A program made the translations under genes and the position numbers. This document shows positions 8,491-16,458 of a DNA stretch of 48,811 nucleotides, piece by piece. A model generated the notes under the pieces. The model searched no databases. It worked only from the letters and a program-made list of their open reading frames with translations, and was not told the origin of the DNA. Every line of letters begins with the position of its first letter. The stretch's first letter is position 1. The stretch is taken from positions 1 to 48,811 of the forward strand of contig NZ_WMBT01000012.1 in NCBI RefSeq assembly GCF_009708075.1, in the 5' to 3' direction. This DNA is from Paracoccus lichenicola. Lineage in GTDB: Bacteria > Pseudomonadota > Alphaproteobacteria > Rhodobacterales > Rhodobacteraceae.

Positions 8491-9636
8491 ATGGATTTCG
8501 CGACGAGCGAGGAACAGGCGGCGATATTCGATCTGGCGCGGGAATTCGGGGCCGAGCATATCGCCCCCCATGCGCGGCAATGGGAAAATGATGGCACCAT
8601 TCCCCGCGACCTGTGGACGCGGGCGGCCCGGCTGGGTTTCGGCGGCGTCTATGTCACCGAGGATCACGGCGGCACGGGACTGGGCCGGCTGGATGCCACG
8701 CTGGTCTTCGAGGCGCTGGCGATGGCCTGTCCCTCGGTCGGGTCGTTCCTGTCGATCCACAACATGTGCGGCGGCATGATCGACAAGTTCGGCACCGACG
8801 CCAACAAGGCGCGCTGGCTGCCGGGCCTGTGCAGCATGGAAACGGTGTTTTCCTATGCCCTGACCGAACCGGGCAGCGGATCGGACGCGAGCGCCCTGCG
8901 CACCCGGGCCGAGCGGGTGCCGGGCGGCTGGAAGCTGAACGGCACCAAGGCCTTCATCTCGGGCGGGGGGTATTCGGATTGCTACCTCGTCATGGTCCGC
9001 ACCGGCGGCGACGGGCCGCGCGGCATCTCGACCGTGGTGGTCGAGGCCGGAACGCCGGGTCTCAGCTTCGGCGCGCTTGAACACAAGATGGGCTGGAAGG
9101 CGCAACCCACCGCGCAGGTGCAGTTCGACGACTGCGTGATCCCGGAAGAAAACCTGATCGGCGAGGAAGGCCGCGGCTTTGCCTATGCCATGGCGGGGCT
9201 GGACGGCGGGCGGCTGAACATCGCGGCCGGCGCCCTGGGCGGGGCGCAGGCGGCGCTGGACGCGACCCTGCGCTACATGGGCGAACGGCGCGCCTTCGGC
9301 CAGACGCTGGACCGGTTCCAGGCCTTGCAGTTCCGCCTGGCCGAAATGGAAACGGCCCTGCAATCGTCGCGCGTGTTCCTGCGCCAGGCGGCCTGGAAGC
9401 TGGACCGAGGCGAGCGCGACGCCAGCAAGTTCTGCGCGATGGCCAAGCTGCATGTGACCGACCACGCCTTCGATGTGGCCAATCAATGCCTGCAACTGCA
9501 CGGCGGCTACGGCTATCTGGCCGACTATGGGATCGAGAAGATCGTGCGCGACCTGCGCGTCCATCAGATCCTGGAAGGCACCAACGAGATCATGCGGCTG
9601 ATCGTCGGCCGCGCCCTGCTGGCGGAGCGTGGCTGA
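8491..9636 (+). CDS. Isobutyryl-CoA dehydrogenase-like acyl-CoA dehydrogenase
   Basis: 381-residue acyl-CoA dehydrogenase with ALTEPGSGSD (FAD/substrate loop, about 127-136), the C-terminal FAD site QLHGGYGYL and the catalytic Glu362 in LEGTNEIMR. Sequence style and the genes that follow (3-hydroxyisobutyryl-CoA hydrolase, 3-hydroxyisobutyrate dehydrogenase, enoyl-CoA hydratase) indicate oxidation of isobutyryl-CoA to methacrylyl-CoA in distal valine catabolism. GGGAGAAAGC precedes the ATG. The next gene begins immediately after the stop (TGA then ATG at 9637), so the four genes are one operon. Confidence 0.88.
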   Translation: MDFATSEEQAAIFDLAREFGAEHIAPHARQWENDGTIPRDLWTRAARLGFGGVYVTEDHGGTGLGRLDATLVFEALAMACPSVGSFLSIHNMCGGMIDKFGTDANKARWLPGLCSMETVFSYALTEPGSGSDASALRTRAERVPGGWKLNGTKAFISGGGYSDCYLVMVRTGGDGPRGISTVVVEAGTPGLSFGALEHKMGWKAQPTAQVQFDDCVIPEENLIGEEGRGFAYAMAGLDGGRLNIAAGALGGAQAALDATLRYMGERRAFGQTLDRFQALQFRLAEMETALQSSRVFLRQAAWKLDRGERDASKFCAMAKLHVTDHAFDVANQCLQLHGGYGYLADYGIEKIVRDLRVHQILEGTNEIMRLIVGRALLAERG

Positions 9637-10644
9637 ATGACCGGAATGATCATCCGCAAGGACCGCCGCGCCGGCCGCCTGACCTTCAACCGCCCGCAGG
9701 CGCTGAACGCGTTGAACCACGAGATGGCGCTGGCCATCGACGCCGCCTTGCGCGAATGGCGCGATGACCCCGAGGTGGCGCTGGTCGTCATCGACGCCGA
9801 GGGGGACCGCGCCTTCTGCGCGGGCGGCGACATCGCGGCGGTTTACCGCGCGGCGCTTGAAGGCGACCACCAGGTCGGGCGCGACTTCTTTCGCGACGAA
9901 TACCGCATGAACGCCCGGATCAAGGAGTATCCCAAGCCCGTGGTGGCCTTCATGGGGGGCTTCGTGATGGGCGGCGGCGTGGGCGTGGGCGGACACGCCA
10001 GCCACCGCATCGTCGGCGACAGCACGCAGATCGCCATGCCCGAGACCGGCATCGGCCTGGTCCCGGACGTGGGCGGCAGCTGGCTTCTGGGCCATGCGCC
10101 GGGGCGCTGCGGCGAATATCTGGGCCTGACCGGGGCGTGCATCGGCGCGGGCGACGCGATCTTCACCGGCTTCGCGGACAGCTATATCCCCGAGGCGGAA
10201 TGGCCGGCGCTGATCGACCGGCTGGCCGAGACGGGCGACGTGGCGGCGATCCGGTCCCGTCCCCGCCCCGAGGCGCCGCTGGAGGGCCGCGACCTTTCGG
10301 CCTTCGGCAGGCAGACCATGGCCGAGATCGTCGCGGCGCTGGAGGCTGCGGGCGACGAGGCGGCGCTGAAGCCGCTGCGCCGCAACTCGCCCTTGTCCCT
10401 GGCGGCGACGCTGGCGCTGGTGCGCGCGGCGCGCAGCGACGCCAGCCTGCGCGACAGCTTGGCACGCGAGCTGCGCTTCACCTGGCGCGCCACGCGGGAC
10501 AGCGATTTCCTGGAAGGCGTGCGGGCGCAGATCATCGACAAGGACCGCAAGCCCCGCTGGGCGGCCGACGCCAGCCCTGCGCATGTCAAGGCGATGCTGG
10601 CGCCGCTGGGCGACGACGAAATCGAATGGGAGAATGGCAAATGA
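9637..10644 (+). CDS. 3-hydroxyisobutyryl-CoA hydrolase
   Basis: 335-residue crotonase-superfamily hydrolase, longer than the usual ~260-residue hydratases because of the C-terminal segment typical of HIBCH. Motifs: FCAGGDIAAVY (60-70), GGGVGVGGHASHRI (oxyanion hole), and MPETGIGLVPDVGGSW with Glu136 and Asp144, the diagnostic HIBCH pair. It removes CoA from (S)-3-hydroxyisobutyryl-CoA, preventing build-up of reactive methacrylyl-CoA. It starts directly after the dehydrogenase stop and ends in an ATGA overlap with the next gene. Confidence 0.92.
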   Translation: MTGMIIRKDRRAGRLTFNRPQALNALNHEMALAIDAALREWRDDPEVALVVIDAEGDRAFCAGGDIAAVYRAALEGDHQVGRDFFRDEYRMNARIKEYPKPVVAFMGGFVMGGGVGVGGHASHRIVGDSTQIAMPETGIGLVPDVGGSWLLGHAPGRCGEYLGLTGACIGAGDAIFTGFADSYIPEAEWPALIDRLAETGDVAAIRSRPRPEAPLEGRDLSAFGRQTMAEIVAALEAAGDEAALKPLRRNSPLSLAATLALVRAARSDASLRDSLARELRFTWRATRDSDFLEGVRAQIIDKDRKPRWAADASPAHVKAMLAPLGDDEIEWENGK

Positions 10645-11519
10645 AGATCGGATTCATCGGACTTGGCAACATGGGCGGCCCGATGGCGGCCAATCTGGCC
10701 AAGGCCGGGCATGATGTCGCAGGCTTCGACCTGGCCGCGCCGATGCCCGAGGGCGTCACCCGCGCGGGCAGCGCTGCCGAGGCGGCAAGCGGGACCGACG
10801 TGGTCATCACCATGCTGCCCAACGGGGCGATCCTGCGCGCGGTGGCCGACCAGGTGATCCCGGCCATGAAGCCGGGCGCGGTCCTGTGCGACTGTTCCAC
10901 CGTGGATGTGGACAGCGCCCGCGCGGTGGCCGATCAGGCGCGGGCGGCGGGGCTGGATGCGCTGGACGCGCCGGTCTCGGGCGGGATCGGCGGGGCGCAG
11001 GCGGGCACGCTGACCTTCATGGTGGGCGGGTCCGACGACGCCTTCGCCACCGTCAAGCCCTTGTTCGACATCATGGGCCAGAAGGCCGTGCATTGCGGGG
11101 CGTCCGGCGCAGGCCAGGCCGCCAAGATCTGCAACAACATGATCCTGGGCGTCACCATGATCGCCACCTGCGAGGCCTTTGCCCTGGCCGACAAGCTGGG
11201 CCTCGACCGCCAGAAGATGTTCGACGTGGTGTCCACATCCTCGGGTTACAGCTGGTCCATGAACGCCTATTGCCCCGCACCGGGGGTGGGACCCAAATCG
11301 CCCGCCGACAACGGCTACAAGCCGGGGTTTGCCGCGGAACTGATGCTCAAGGACCTGCGGCTGAGCCAGCAGGCGGCCGAGGCCGCGGATGCCGACACGC
11401 CGATGGGCGCGCTGGCCGCCGCGCTTTATGCCCGCTTTGTCGAACACGAGGACGGAAAGGGCCAGGACTTCTCTGCAATGCTGCCGAGGTTCGAGAAGCG
11501 GGGGAAAACCCATGCCTGA
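10641..11519 (+). CDS. mmsB: 3-hydroxyisobutyrate dehydrogenase
   Basis: 292-residue beta-hydroxyacid dehydrogenase. N-terminal NAD-binding GFIGLGNMGGPMAANL (4-19), substrate motif DAPVSGGIGGAQAGTL (109-123) and catalytic Lys162 in GQAAKICNNM are all present. It oxidises 3-hydroxyisobutyrate to methylmalonate semialdehyde with NAD. The start ATG overlaps the preceding stop (ATGA, 10641-10644). No methylmalonate-semialdehyde dehydrogenase (mmsA) occurs in the window, so the last step must be encoded elsewhere. Confidence 0.94.
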   Translation: MKIGFIGLGNMGGPMAANLAKAGHDVAGFDLAAPMPEGVTRAGSAAEAASGTDVVITMLPNGAILRAVADQVIPAMKPGAVLCDCSTVDVDSARAVADQARAAGLDALDAPVSGGIGGAQAGTLTFMVGGSDDAFATVKPLFDIMGQKAVHCGASGAGQAAKICNNMILGVTMIATCEAFALADKLGLDRQKMFDVVSTSSGYSWSMNAYCPAPGVGPKSPADNGYKPGFAAELMLKDLRLSQQAAEAADADTPMGALAAALYARFVEHEDGKGQDFSAMLPRFEKRGKTHA

Positions 11520-12282
11520 CCTGATCGAAGTTTCCCGCGAAGGACATGTGGCGCTGATCCGCCTGAACCGCCCCAAGCAGCTGAACGCGCTGAACAGCGC
11601 GCTGGCGCGCGACCTGATCGCCGCGGCCGAGGAACTGGACCGCGACACCGGCATCGGCTGCCTGGTGGTCACCGGGTCCGAACGCGCCTTTGCCGCCGGC
11701 GCCGACATCGCCGAGATGGCCGGCAAATCCGCGGCCGAGATGAGCGAGCTTGACTATTTCAGCGAATGGAGCCGCTTTGCCGACCTGCGCATACCGAAGG
11801 TCGCCGCCGTGAACGGCTATGCGCTTGGCGGCGGTTGCGAGCTGATGATGATGTGCGACTTCGCCATTGCCGGAGAAGGCGCCAAGTTCGGCCAGCCCGA
11901 GATCAAGCTGGGCGTGATCGCGGCGATCGGCGGCACGCAGCGGATGACCCGGCTGATCGGACGGGCCAGGGCGATGGACATGCACCTGACCGGGCGCACC
12001 ATGGATGCGGCCGAGGCGCTGGCGGCCGGGCTGGTGGCCCGGGTCGTTCCCGACGACCAGGTCCTGCCCGCGGCGCTGGAAGCCGCACGGCAGATCGCCT
12101 CGTATTCACGCCCGGCCACCCGATTGGCGCGCGAGGCCGTGCGCCGCGCCGAAGAAGGCCCGCTGGCCGAGGGGCTGCTTTACGAACGGCGCTTGTTCCA
12201 TTCCCTGTTCGGCACGGCCGACCAGATCGAGGGCATGACGGCCTTTCTGGAAAAACGTCCCCCGGTCTTTCACCGGACCTGA
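11512..12282 (+). CDS. Enoyl-CoA hydratase (crotonase), probable methacrylyl-CoA hydratase
   Basis: 256-residue crotonase with the canonical pair of glutamates: Glu110 in GGGCELMMMCD and Glu130 in FGQPEIKLG, plus the oxyanion-hole AAGADIAEM motif. It should hydrate 2-enoyl-CoAs to (3S)-hydroxyacyl-CoAs; position after the dehydrogenase, hydrolase and mmsB suggests methacrylyl-CoA as a substrate. The start overlaps the mmsB stop by eight bases. Two hairpins follow the stop. Confidence 0.9.
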   Translation: MPDLIEVSREGHVALIRLNRPKQLNALNSALARDLIAAAEELDRDTGIGCLVVTGSERAFAAGADIAEMAGKSAAEMSELDYFSEWSRFADLRIPKVAAVNGYALGGGCELMMMCDFAIAGEGAKFGQPEIKLGVIAAIGGTQRMTRLIGRARAMDMHLTGRTMDAAEALAAGLVARVVPDDQVLPAALEAARQIASYSRPATRLAREAVRRAEEGPLAEGLLYERRLFHSLFGTADQIEGMTAFLEKRPPVFHRT

Positions 12283-12283
12283 C

Positions 12284-12329
12284 GCGGCCCCGCAGGGCCG
12301 CCGGATTGCGGCGGGCAATGCCCCGCCGC
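12284..12329 (+). terminator. Tandem hairpins after the valine block
   Basis: Two back-to-back inverted repeats: GCGGCCC/GGGCCGC (12284-12290 and 12295-12301, loop CGCA) and GCGGCGGG/CCCGCCGC (12308-12315 and 12322-12329, loop of six). No U-tract follows, so termination is plausible but unproven. Confidence 0.45.
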
Positions 12330-12400
12330 ACGATCACGCCCGGACATTCGACCGATGTCCAGGACGGCACCTTTCCCTTATCCGATAGTATAGTGTCCTT

Positions 12401-12412
12401 TATGCCAGCATA
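12401..12412. promoter_or_regulatory. Operator-like palindrome, TATGCCAGCATA
   Basis: Copy B of the TAYGCTAGCRTA element, 101 bases before the porin start. A second AT-rich segment (CGATAGTATAGTGTC, 12383-12397) lies just upstream and may be part of the promoter. Confidence 0.55.
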
Positions 12413-12513
12413 CAGGGGTTAAGCGTATAAATCGCTTGGTTACTACTTTCTTTCCCTGTAATCTCGAACGCGTGTGCCGATACGTGGCACCGCATCCTCA
12501 GGGAGGAGGAAAC

Positions 12514-13686
12514 ATGTTGGGGAAACATCAATCTCCCGCCGCAGTCGCGGTGGGCATGGCAGCTGCGTGCTTGATGATGGCGGGCAGCGCCCAAGCGCAA
12601 ACGATGACGGAACTTGAAGCCCGCGTCGCCGCGCTGGAGGCGGAACAGCAGAAGCCGGCGCAGATCACCAACCGCTTCGGCATGCAGCTGAGCTTTTACG
12701 GCAAGGTGAAGGTCGATGCCGTCCTGGACAACAACTACGGGCTTGGCCCCTCGACCGGGGGGATCGCGCTTGTCACCGACGACACGCCCGAAGGCAGCGA
12801 CCAGCAAATCCATGCCTATCAGACCCTTTTCGGATTCCGCGCCGAACAGGACACCGATTATGGAAAGCTGCGCTTCAACATCGAAGGCGACTTCTTCGGC
12901 AATGGCGGCGGCACGGTCCGCCTGCGTCACGCCTATGGGCAGATCGGCAACTGGACCATCGGCCAGACCTGGTCCACCTTCTCGATCCTGAACGAGACGC
13001 CGGCGGTCTGGGATTTCAACGGCACCGCAGGTCCGGCGAACTTCCGCGCTCCGATGATCCGCTATTCGACCGATGTCGGCACCGGCACCCATATCGACGC
13101 CTCGATCGAGGAGGATTACCAGAACTGGGGCGACCGGCCGGCCGCTGCCTTTGCCGTCAGCCAGAAATTCGAGAGGGGAAGCCTGCGCCTTGCCTATATC
13201 AATCGCAAGCTGCGCAGCGAGCAAGGCACCGCCAACGGCTGGGGCTTGAACATCGGCGCCACCTTCAAGCCGTGGGAAAACGGGCTGATCCAGGCCAGCT
13301 ATACCCGCGGCGAGGGCATTTCCTCGATCATGGGGTTCAGCGGCTTTGCAGGCCAGCAAGCAGGCCCCGAAGGCGGCAGGACCTTCTATGACATCGACGC
13401 GGATGGAAACGCGGTCGAGATGGACGGCTATCTTGTCGCCATCAGCCACAAGATCCGGCCCGACCTGTCGGTGCTGGCGGCCTATGGCTCGCAAAGCTAT
13501 GATTCGTTCGCCGGCGCCTTGCCGACCGACACGGAAAAACTGGAATCGGTCCATATCGGTGCGAAATACAACCTGCTGGAAAACCTCGCCATGGGCGGAG
13601 AGGTGATCTGGGACAAGCGCACGCAGGTTGACAACCAGACGGTGGACAACACCCGCCTGCATCTGAGCGCGACCTTCGAGTTCTGA
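12514..13686 (+). CDS. DcaP-like outer-membrane porin
   Basis: 390-residue precursor. Signal peptide 1-28 with cleavage expected after AQA (QT follows), then a short coiled-coil segment (ELEARVAALEAEQ, about 33-45), then alternating beta-barrel sequence ending in the aromatic terminal strand LSATFEF, the usual sorting signal for outer-membrane barrels. DcaP-type porins form trimers and pass dicarboxylates and other anionic acids. The long run of codons before 12514 is rejected because GGGAGGAGGA lies just before this ATG. Presence in this cluster with an upstream operator copy points to uptake of the pathway's acid substrate (inference). Confidence 0.85.
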   Translation: MLGKHQSPAAVAVGMAAACLMMAGSAQAQTMTELEARVAALEAEQQKPAQITNRFGMQLSFYGKVKVDAVLDNNYGLGPSTGGIALVTDDTPEGSDQQIHAYQTLFGFRAEQDTDYGKLRFNIEGDFFGNGGGTVRLRHAYGQIGNWTIGQTWSTFSILNETPAVWDFNGTAGPANFRAPMIRYSTDVGTGTHIDASIEEDYQNWGDRPAAAFAVSQKFERGSLRLAYINRKLRSEQGTANGWGLNIGATFKPWENGLIQASYTRGEGISSIMGFSGFAGQQAGPEGGRTFYDIDADGNAVEMDGYLVAISHKIRPDLSVLAAYGSQSYDSFAGALPTDTEKLESVHIGAKYNLLENLAMGGEVIWDKRTQVDNQTVDNTRLHLSATFEF

Positions 13687-13692
13687 GGCATG

Positions 13693-13716
13693 GGGCGGGC
13701 CGCGCATGGCCCGCCC
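13693..13716 (+). terminator. Hairpin after the porin gene
   Basis: Nine-base perfect stem GGGCGGGCC/GGCCCGCCC (13693-13701 and 13708-13716) with a six-base loop, seven bases after the stop codon. No clear T-run follows. Confidence 0.5.
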
Positions 13717-13768
13717 GGCCAACCCCACGGGGTTCCGGCGCTCAAAACGGTTGATGCCACATATACCG

Positions 13769-13780
13769 TATGCTAGCGTA
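13769..13780. promoter_or_regulatory. Operator-like palindrome, TATGCTAGCGTA
   Basis: Copy C, almost perfectly symmetric, 52 bases before the start at 13833. A TTGATG (13751-13756) lies 17 bases upstream of TAGCGT (13774-13779), so a -10 element could fall inside the palindrome. Confidence 0.62.
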
Positions 13781-13832
13781 TCATATGACGGCCGGAAACT
13801 GCTCCGGCCGTCTTCTTCCATGGAGACAGTCT

Positions 13833-14804
13833 ATGACCGGAGCCGGTTACCTGCATCGCCTGGATCCCGCCCTTGCCGGCCTGGTTCGTGCCGAGGACGA
13901 TCTGCGCCACCCCTGCCCGCCCGGCGGGCAGATGCGTGATTCGCTGTTCTGGCAGGTGAGCATCGCCGAGGAACGGATCTGCCTTCAAACCTATTTCTTC
14001 GCGACCGATGACGGGAATGCCGGCGCCAACATCTGCCTGTGGGGCGAGGGGATCGAGCCGGCAGTGGTCGATTTCCATTCGGGCAGCATTCCCGACGATT
14101 GCGATTTCTCGGTCATCAGCCTGGGGGGGCTGTCGGTGCGCCAGGACATCGCGGCCCAGCGTTCGACGCTGTCCTATGCCGGTGCCCGGCTGAGTTTCGA
14201 CTTCAGCTTCAGCGCGCTGCACGAGGCCTTCAGCTATCACGCCAATGCGGACGGGTTGCCCGCATGGATGGCGGCGAACCGCATCGAGCAAAGCGGGATC
14301 CTGCAAGGCTGGATCGAGATCGACGGAAGGCGCCTGTCCCTGGACGGCCGGATCGGCCATCGCGACCATTCCTGGGGCCTGCGCGAATGGGCCATGCCGC
14401 AGCACTGGAAATGGCTTGCGGCCTATACGCCCGACGGGTCGATCACCATGAACGGCTGGATCTGGATCGCGGGCGGCGAACGGGGCGTGGCGGGCTATGT
14501 GGCGCGCGACGGCAAGGTCAGCCCCATCACCGCGATCCGCGACCATGCGGAATACGATGCCGAGATGATGCAGCAATCCGCCCGCATGAGCATCGACCAT
14601 GGCGCCGCGCAGCCGCTGGAATTGGAACTGGACACGTTCTCGGCAATACGCTTTCCCAGTTCCCGGCGGAACCCGGTCACGATCACCGAGGCGGGCTGCG
14701 CCGCGACCCTGGATGGCATCGCCGGATCGGGACAGTTCGAGACCCACTGGCCCACGCCCTATCTGGATTACCTGCGCCAGCGCAAGCAGGCGGGCCAGGG
14801 CTGA
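13833..14804 (+). CDS. CrtC/lipocalin-like protein of unknown function
   Basis: 323 residues, no signal peptide or membrane segment. The sequence is rich in beta-type strands and has the motif GHRDHSWGLREW (about 172-183), which recalls hydroxyneurosporene synthase (CrtC)/AttH lipocalin-like proteins annotated only by DUF names in acyl-CoA and terpenoid gene clusters. These are two-lobed calycin folds that bind hydrophobic ligands, some acting as hydratases. Function here is unknown. The ATG at 13833 follows TGGAGACAG; codons upstream to 13770 overlap the operator and are unlikely to be translated. It has its own operator copy, so it belongs to the regulon. Confidence 0.7.
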   Translation: MTGAGYLHRLDPALAGLVRAEDDLRHPCPPGGQMRDSLFWQVSIAEERICLQTYFFATDDGNAGANICLWGEGIEPAVVDFHSGSIPDDCDFSVISLGGLSVRQDIAAQRSTLSYAGARLSFDFSFSALHEAFSYHANADGLPAWMAANRIEQSGILQGWIEIDGRRLSLDGRIGHRDHSWGLREWAMPQHWKWLAAYTPDGSITMNGWIWIAGGERGVAGYVARDGKVSPITAIRDHAEYDAEMMQQSARMSIDHGAAQPLELELDTFSAIRFPSSRRNPVTITEAGCAATLDGIAGSGQFETHWPTPYLDYLRQRKQAGQG

Positions 14805-14814
14805 AGCGCCCGCG

Positions 14815-14845
14815 GTCCGCCTTGCCCGATGAACGGCGGGCGGAC
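14815..14845. terminator. Possible bidirectional hairpin between convergent genes
   Basis: Inverted repeat GTCCGCC (14815-14821) / GGCGGAC (14839-14845) with a 17-base loop in the 60-base gap between the convergent CrtC-like and crotonase genes. Weak because of the long loop. Confidence 0.3.
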
Positions 14846-14864
14846 TGATCCCGAAGGGGGAAAC

Positions 14865-15626
14865 CTATCCCCTGCCCCGCAAGGCGGCGATCCTTGCCCG
14901 GATTTCGGGACCCGTCACCCGTGAATTGACGGCCATGGCCGTGGCGCGTTCCATCGCCAACGCCTCCTCGAAGGGCAACGCCCAGCCTTGCCGCAAAAGG
15001 GCCTTGTAGGCTTCGGCGCCGCCCTGGGGGGCCGCAAGGCTTTGCCGCGCCAGGTCGATCGCGGTGGGCAAAAGCGCCTCGGGTGCCACGAGATGATTGA
15101 CGAGACCCCAGGCCAGCGCCTCCTCGTCGGACAGGAAACGCGCGGTCAGCGCCATTTCCATGGCGCGCGCCGGCCCTATGCGTCTGGCAAGCCGGACGCT
15201 TCCCCCCCAGCCTGGCAACAGGCCGACCCGGCTGTGCGTGTCGGCGAAGCGCGACCCCCGTGCCGCGACCAGCAGATCGCAGGCCAGCGCCAGTTCCAGC
15301 CCGCCGGTCACGCACAGCCCGTTGATCGCGCCGATCACCGGACCCGAGAAGCCCCGCAGGGCCGCCGCCGGATCATGGAGCCAGGCGCCGGCCGCGGCCG
15401 CCCCGGCGCTGTCCCATTCCGAAACCTCCAGCCCGGCCGAGAAGGCCCGGCCGTTCCCGGTCAGGATCAAGGCCCGGACCGCCGGGTCCGCCTCGAGCCG
15501 GGCCACTTCGGCGATGAAAGCCGCGCGAAGGGAAACGGTCAGGGTGTTGAGCCGCTCGGGCCGGTTCAAACGCAGGATGGCCCAACCCTCGGCCGAGATT
15601 TCCGTCAAAAGCTCCGGATCGGACAT
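14865..15626 (-). CDS. Enoyl-CoA hydratase/isomerase-family protein with one catalytic Glu replaced
   Basis: 253-residue crotonase fold with SAGLEVSEW (oxyanion hole) and GGLELALACD containing Glu111. The position of the second hydratase glutamate (FGQPE in the relative at 11512) reads FADTHS, so His131 replaces Glu. This suggests a reaction other than simple syn-hydration, such as isomerisation, hydrolysis or ring chemistry (inference). It is transcribed toward the CrtC-like gene and lies 66 bases downstream of the MarR stop on the same strand, so it may be co-transcribed with the regulator. Confidence 0.82.
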   Translation of the reverse strand: MSDPELLTEISAEGWAILRLNRPERLNTLTVSLRAAFIAEVARLEADPAVRALILTGNGRAFSAGLEVSEWDSAGAAAAGAWLHDPAAALRGFSGPVIGAINGLCVTGGLELALACDLLVAARGSRFADTHSRVGLLPGWGGSVRLARRIGPARAMEMALTARFLSDEEALAWGLVNHLVAPEALLPTAIDLARQSLAAPQGGAEAYKALLRQGWALPFEEALAMERATAMAVNSRVTGPEIRARIAALRGRG

Positions 15627-15692
15627 GAAGCCTCCATTTCCGTCACGTGCATGTCACAGGGCTGCGATTTAAAGGCGCCAAGGCGGATGCCG

Positions 15693-16226
15693 CTAAAGAT
15701 CGTCGCCGATCAGCTCGTCCTCTTGCCCGTTGGTTCCGTGCAGTTCCTGCATGATGTTGGCCTTCATCATCGCCAGGACCTCTTCCGCCAGGCGGATGGA
15801 GTCCTGGGGAATATCCTTGAGGATCATGGCGTTCAGTTCCTGGCTGACGCTTTGCATCTGCCGAAGCGTGGCACGGCCCGCCTCGGTCACCACGACCCGC
15901 TTGGCGCGCCGGTCGTTCGGGCAGGGCATGCGGCGCACGAATCCCCCGGCCTCCAGCCGGTCGATCAGCCCGCCCACGGTGACCTTGCCCACGTCCAGGA
16001 CATTCGCAAGCTCGGTCTGCAACATGCCCTGTTCGCCCAAGGTCTTTTCCGACCTGCCAAGTTGCGCCAGCACCCACCATTGCGACCGCGTCACCCCCAG
16101 CGGCTTCATCTTCTGGTCGAACAGGGTGCGTCGCAGACGCGATACGTCGTGCACGAAATAGCCGATCCGCAGGTCATTGTTGGTGCGACCGGTCTTGTCG
16201 ATGACGACCGCCTTCTTGATGTCCAT
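15693..16226 (-). CDS. MarR-family transcriptional regulator
   Basis: 177 residues from the preferred ATG (16226), which has GAAAGG six bases upstream; an alternative start at 16259 would add 11 residues. A winged helix-turn-helix spans about 45-112: TRSQWWVLAQL, recognition region LANVLDVGKVTVGGLIDRLE, and wing DRRAKRVVVTEAG. It is longer at both ends than minimal MarR proteins, similar to regulators of aromatic and hydroxycinnamoyl-CoA catabolism that respond to CoA thioesters. It is divergent from the acyl-CoA dehydrogenase gene at 16459, with operator copies D1 and D2 between them. It is therefore the best candidate for the protein that binds the palindrome throughout the locus (inference). 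Confidence 0.88.
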   Translation of the reverse strand: MDIKKAVVIDKTGRTNNDLRIGYFVHDVSRLRRTLFDQKMKPLGVTRSQWWVLAQLGRSEKTLGEQGMLQTELANVLDVGKVTVGGLIDRLEAGGFVRRMPCPNDRRAKRVVVTEAGRATLRQMQSVSQELNAMILKDIPQDSIRLAEEVLAMMKANIMQELHGTNGQEDELIGDDL

Positions 16227-16307
16227 AGCAAACCTTTCGTTCATCCAATGCGCTGTCATCCGCGTCCGGCCCCGAAATCATGAAGCCAACGATCATGCAA
16301 ACGATAA

Positions 16308-16319
16308 TACCCAAGCATA
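16308..16319. promoter_or_regulatory. Operator-like palindrome, TACCCAAGCATA
   Basis: Copy D1, 82 bases upstream of the MarR start, on the MarR-proximal side of the divergent region. It matches the consensus best at the CAAGCATA half and could mediate autoregulation. Confidence 0.55.
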
Positions 16320-16362
16320 TGTTGCGCTACCAGAGCGAATAGACACATGGCTTACCATATGA

Positions 16363-16374
16363 TACGCATGTGTA
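16363..16374. promoter_or_regulatory. Operator-like palindrome, TACGCATGTGTA
   Basis: Copy D2, 85 bases upstream of the acyl-CoA dehydrogenase start at 16459, flanked by CATATGA and AATATC. It is 55 bases from D1, about five helical turns, which would allow cooperative binding. Confidence 0.55.
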
Positions 16375-16458
16375 ATATCAACTGGTGCCCGATGTCGGGC
16401 CGAACGAACGCCCGTGTCCGCGGTTCATCAGGATCGCGGCTTCATCAAGGATCCGACG

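Noticed and set aside
7261..10584. A 1,107-codon open frame on the minus strand
   Set aside because: It lies antisense to four well-supported genes. Its protein is low-complexity, rich in Arg, Gly, Ala, Gln and His, with no motifs, as expected from high-GC codon shadows.
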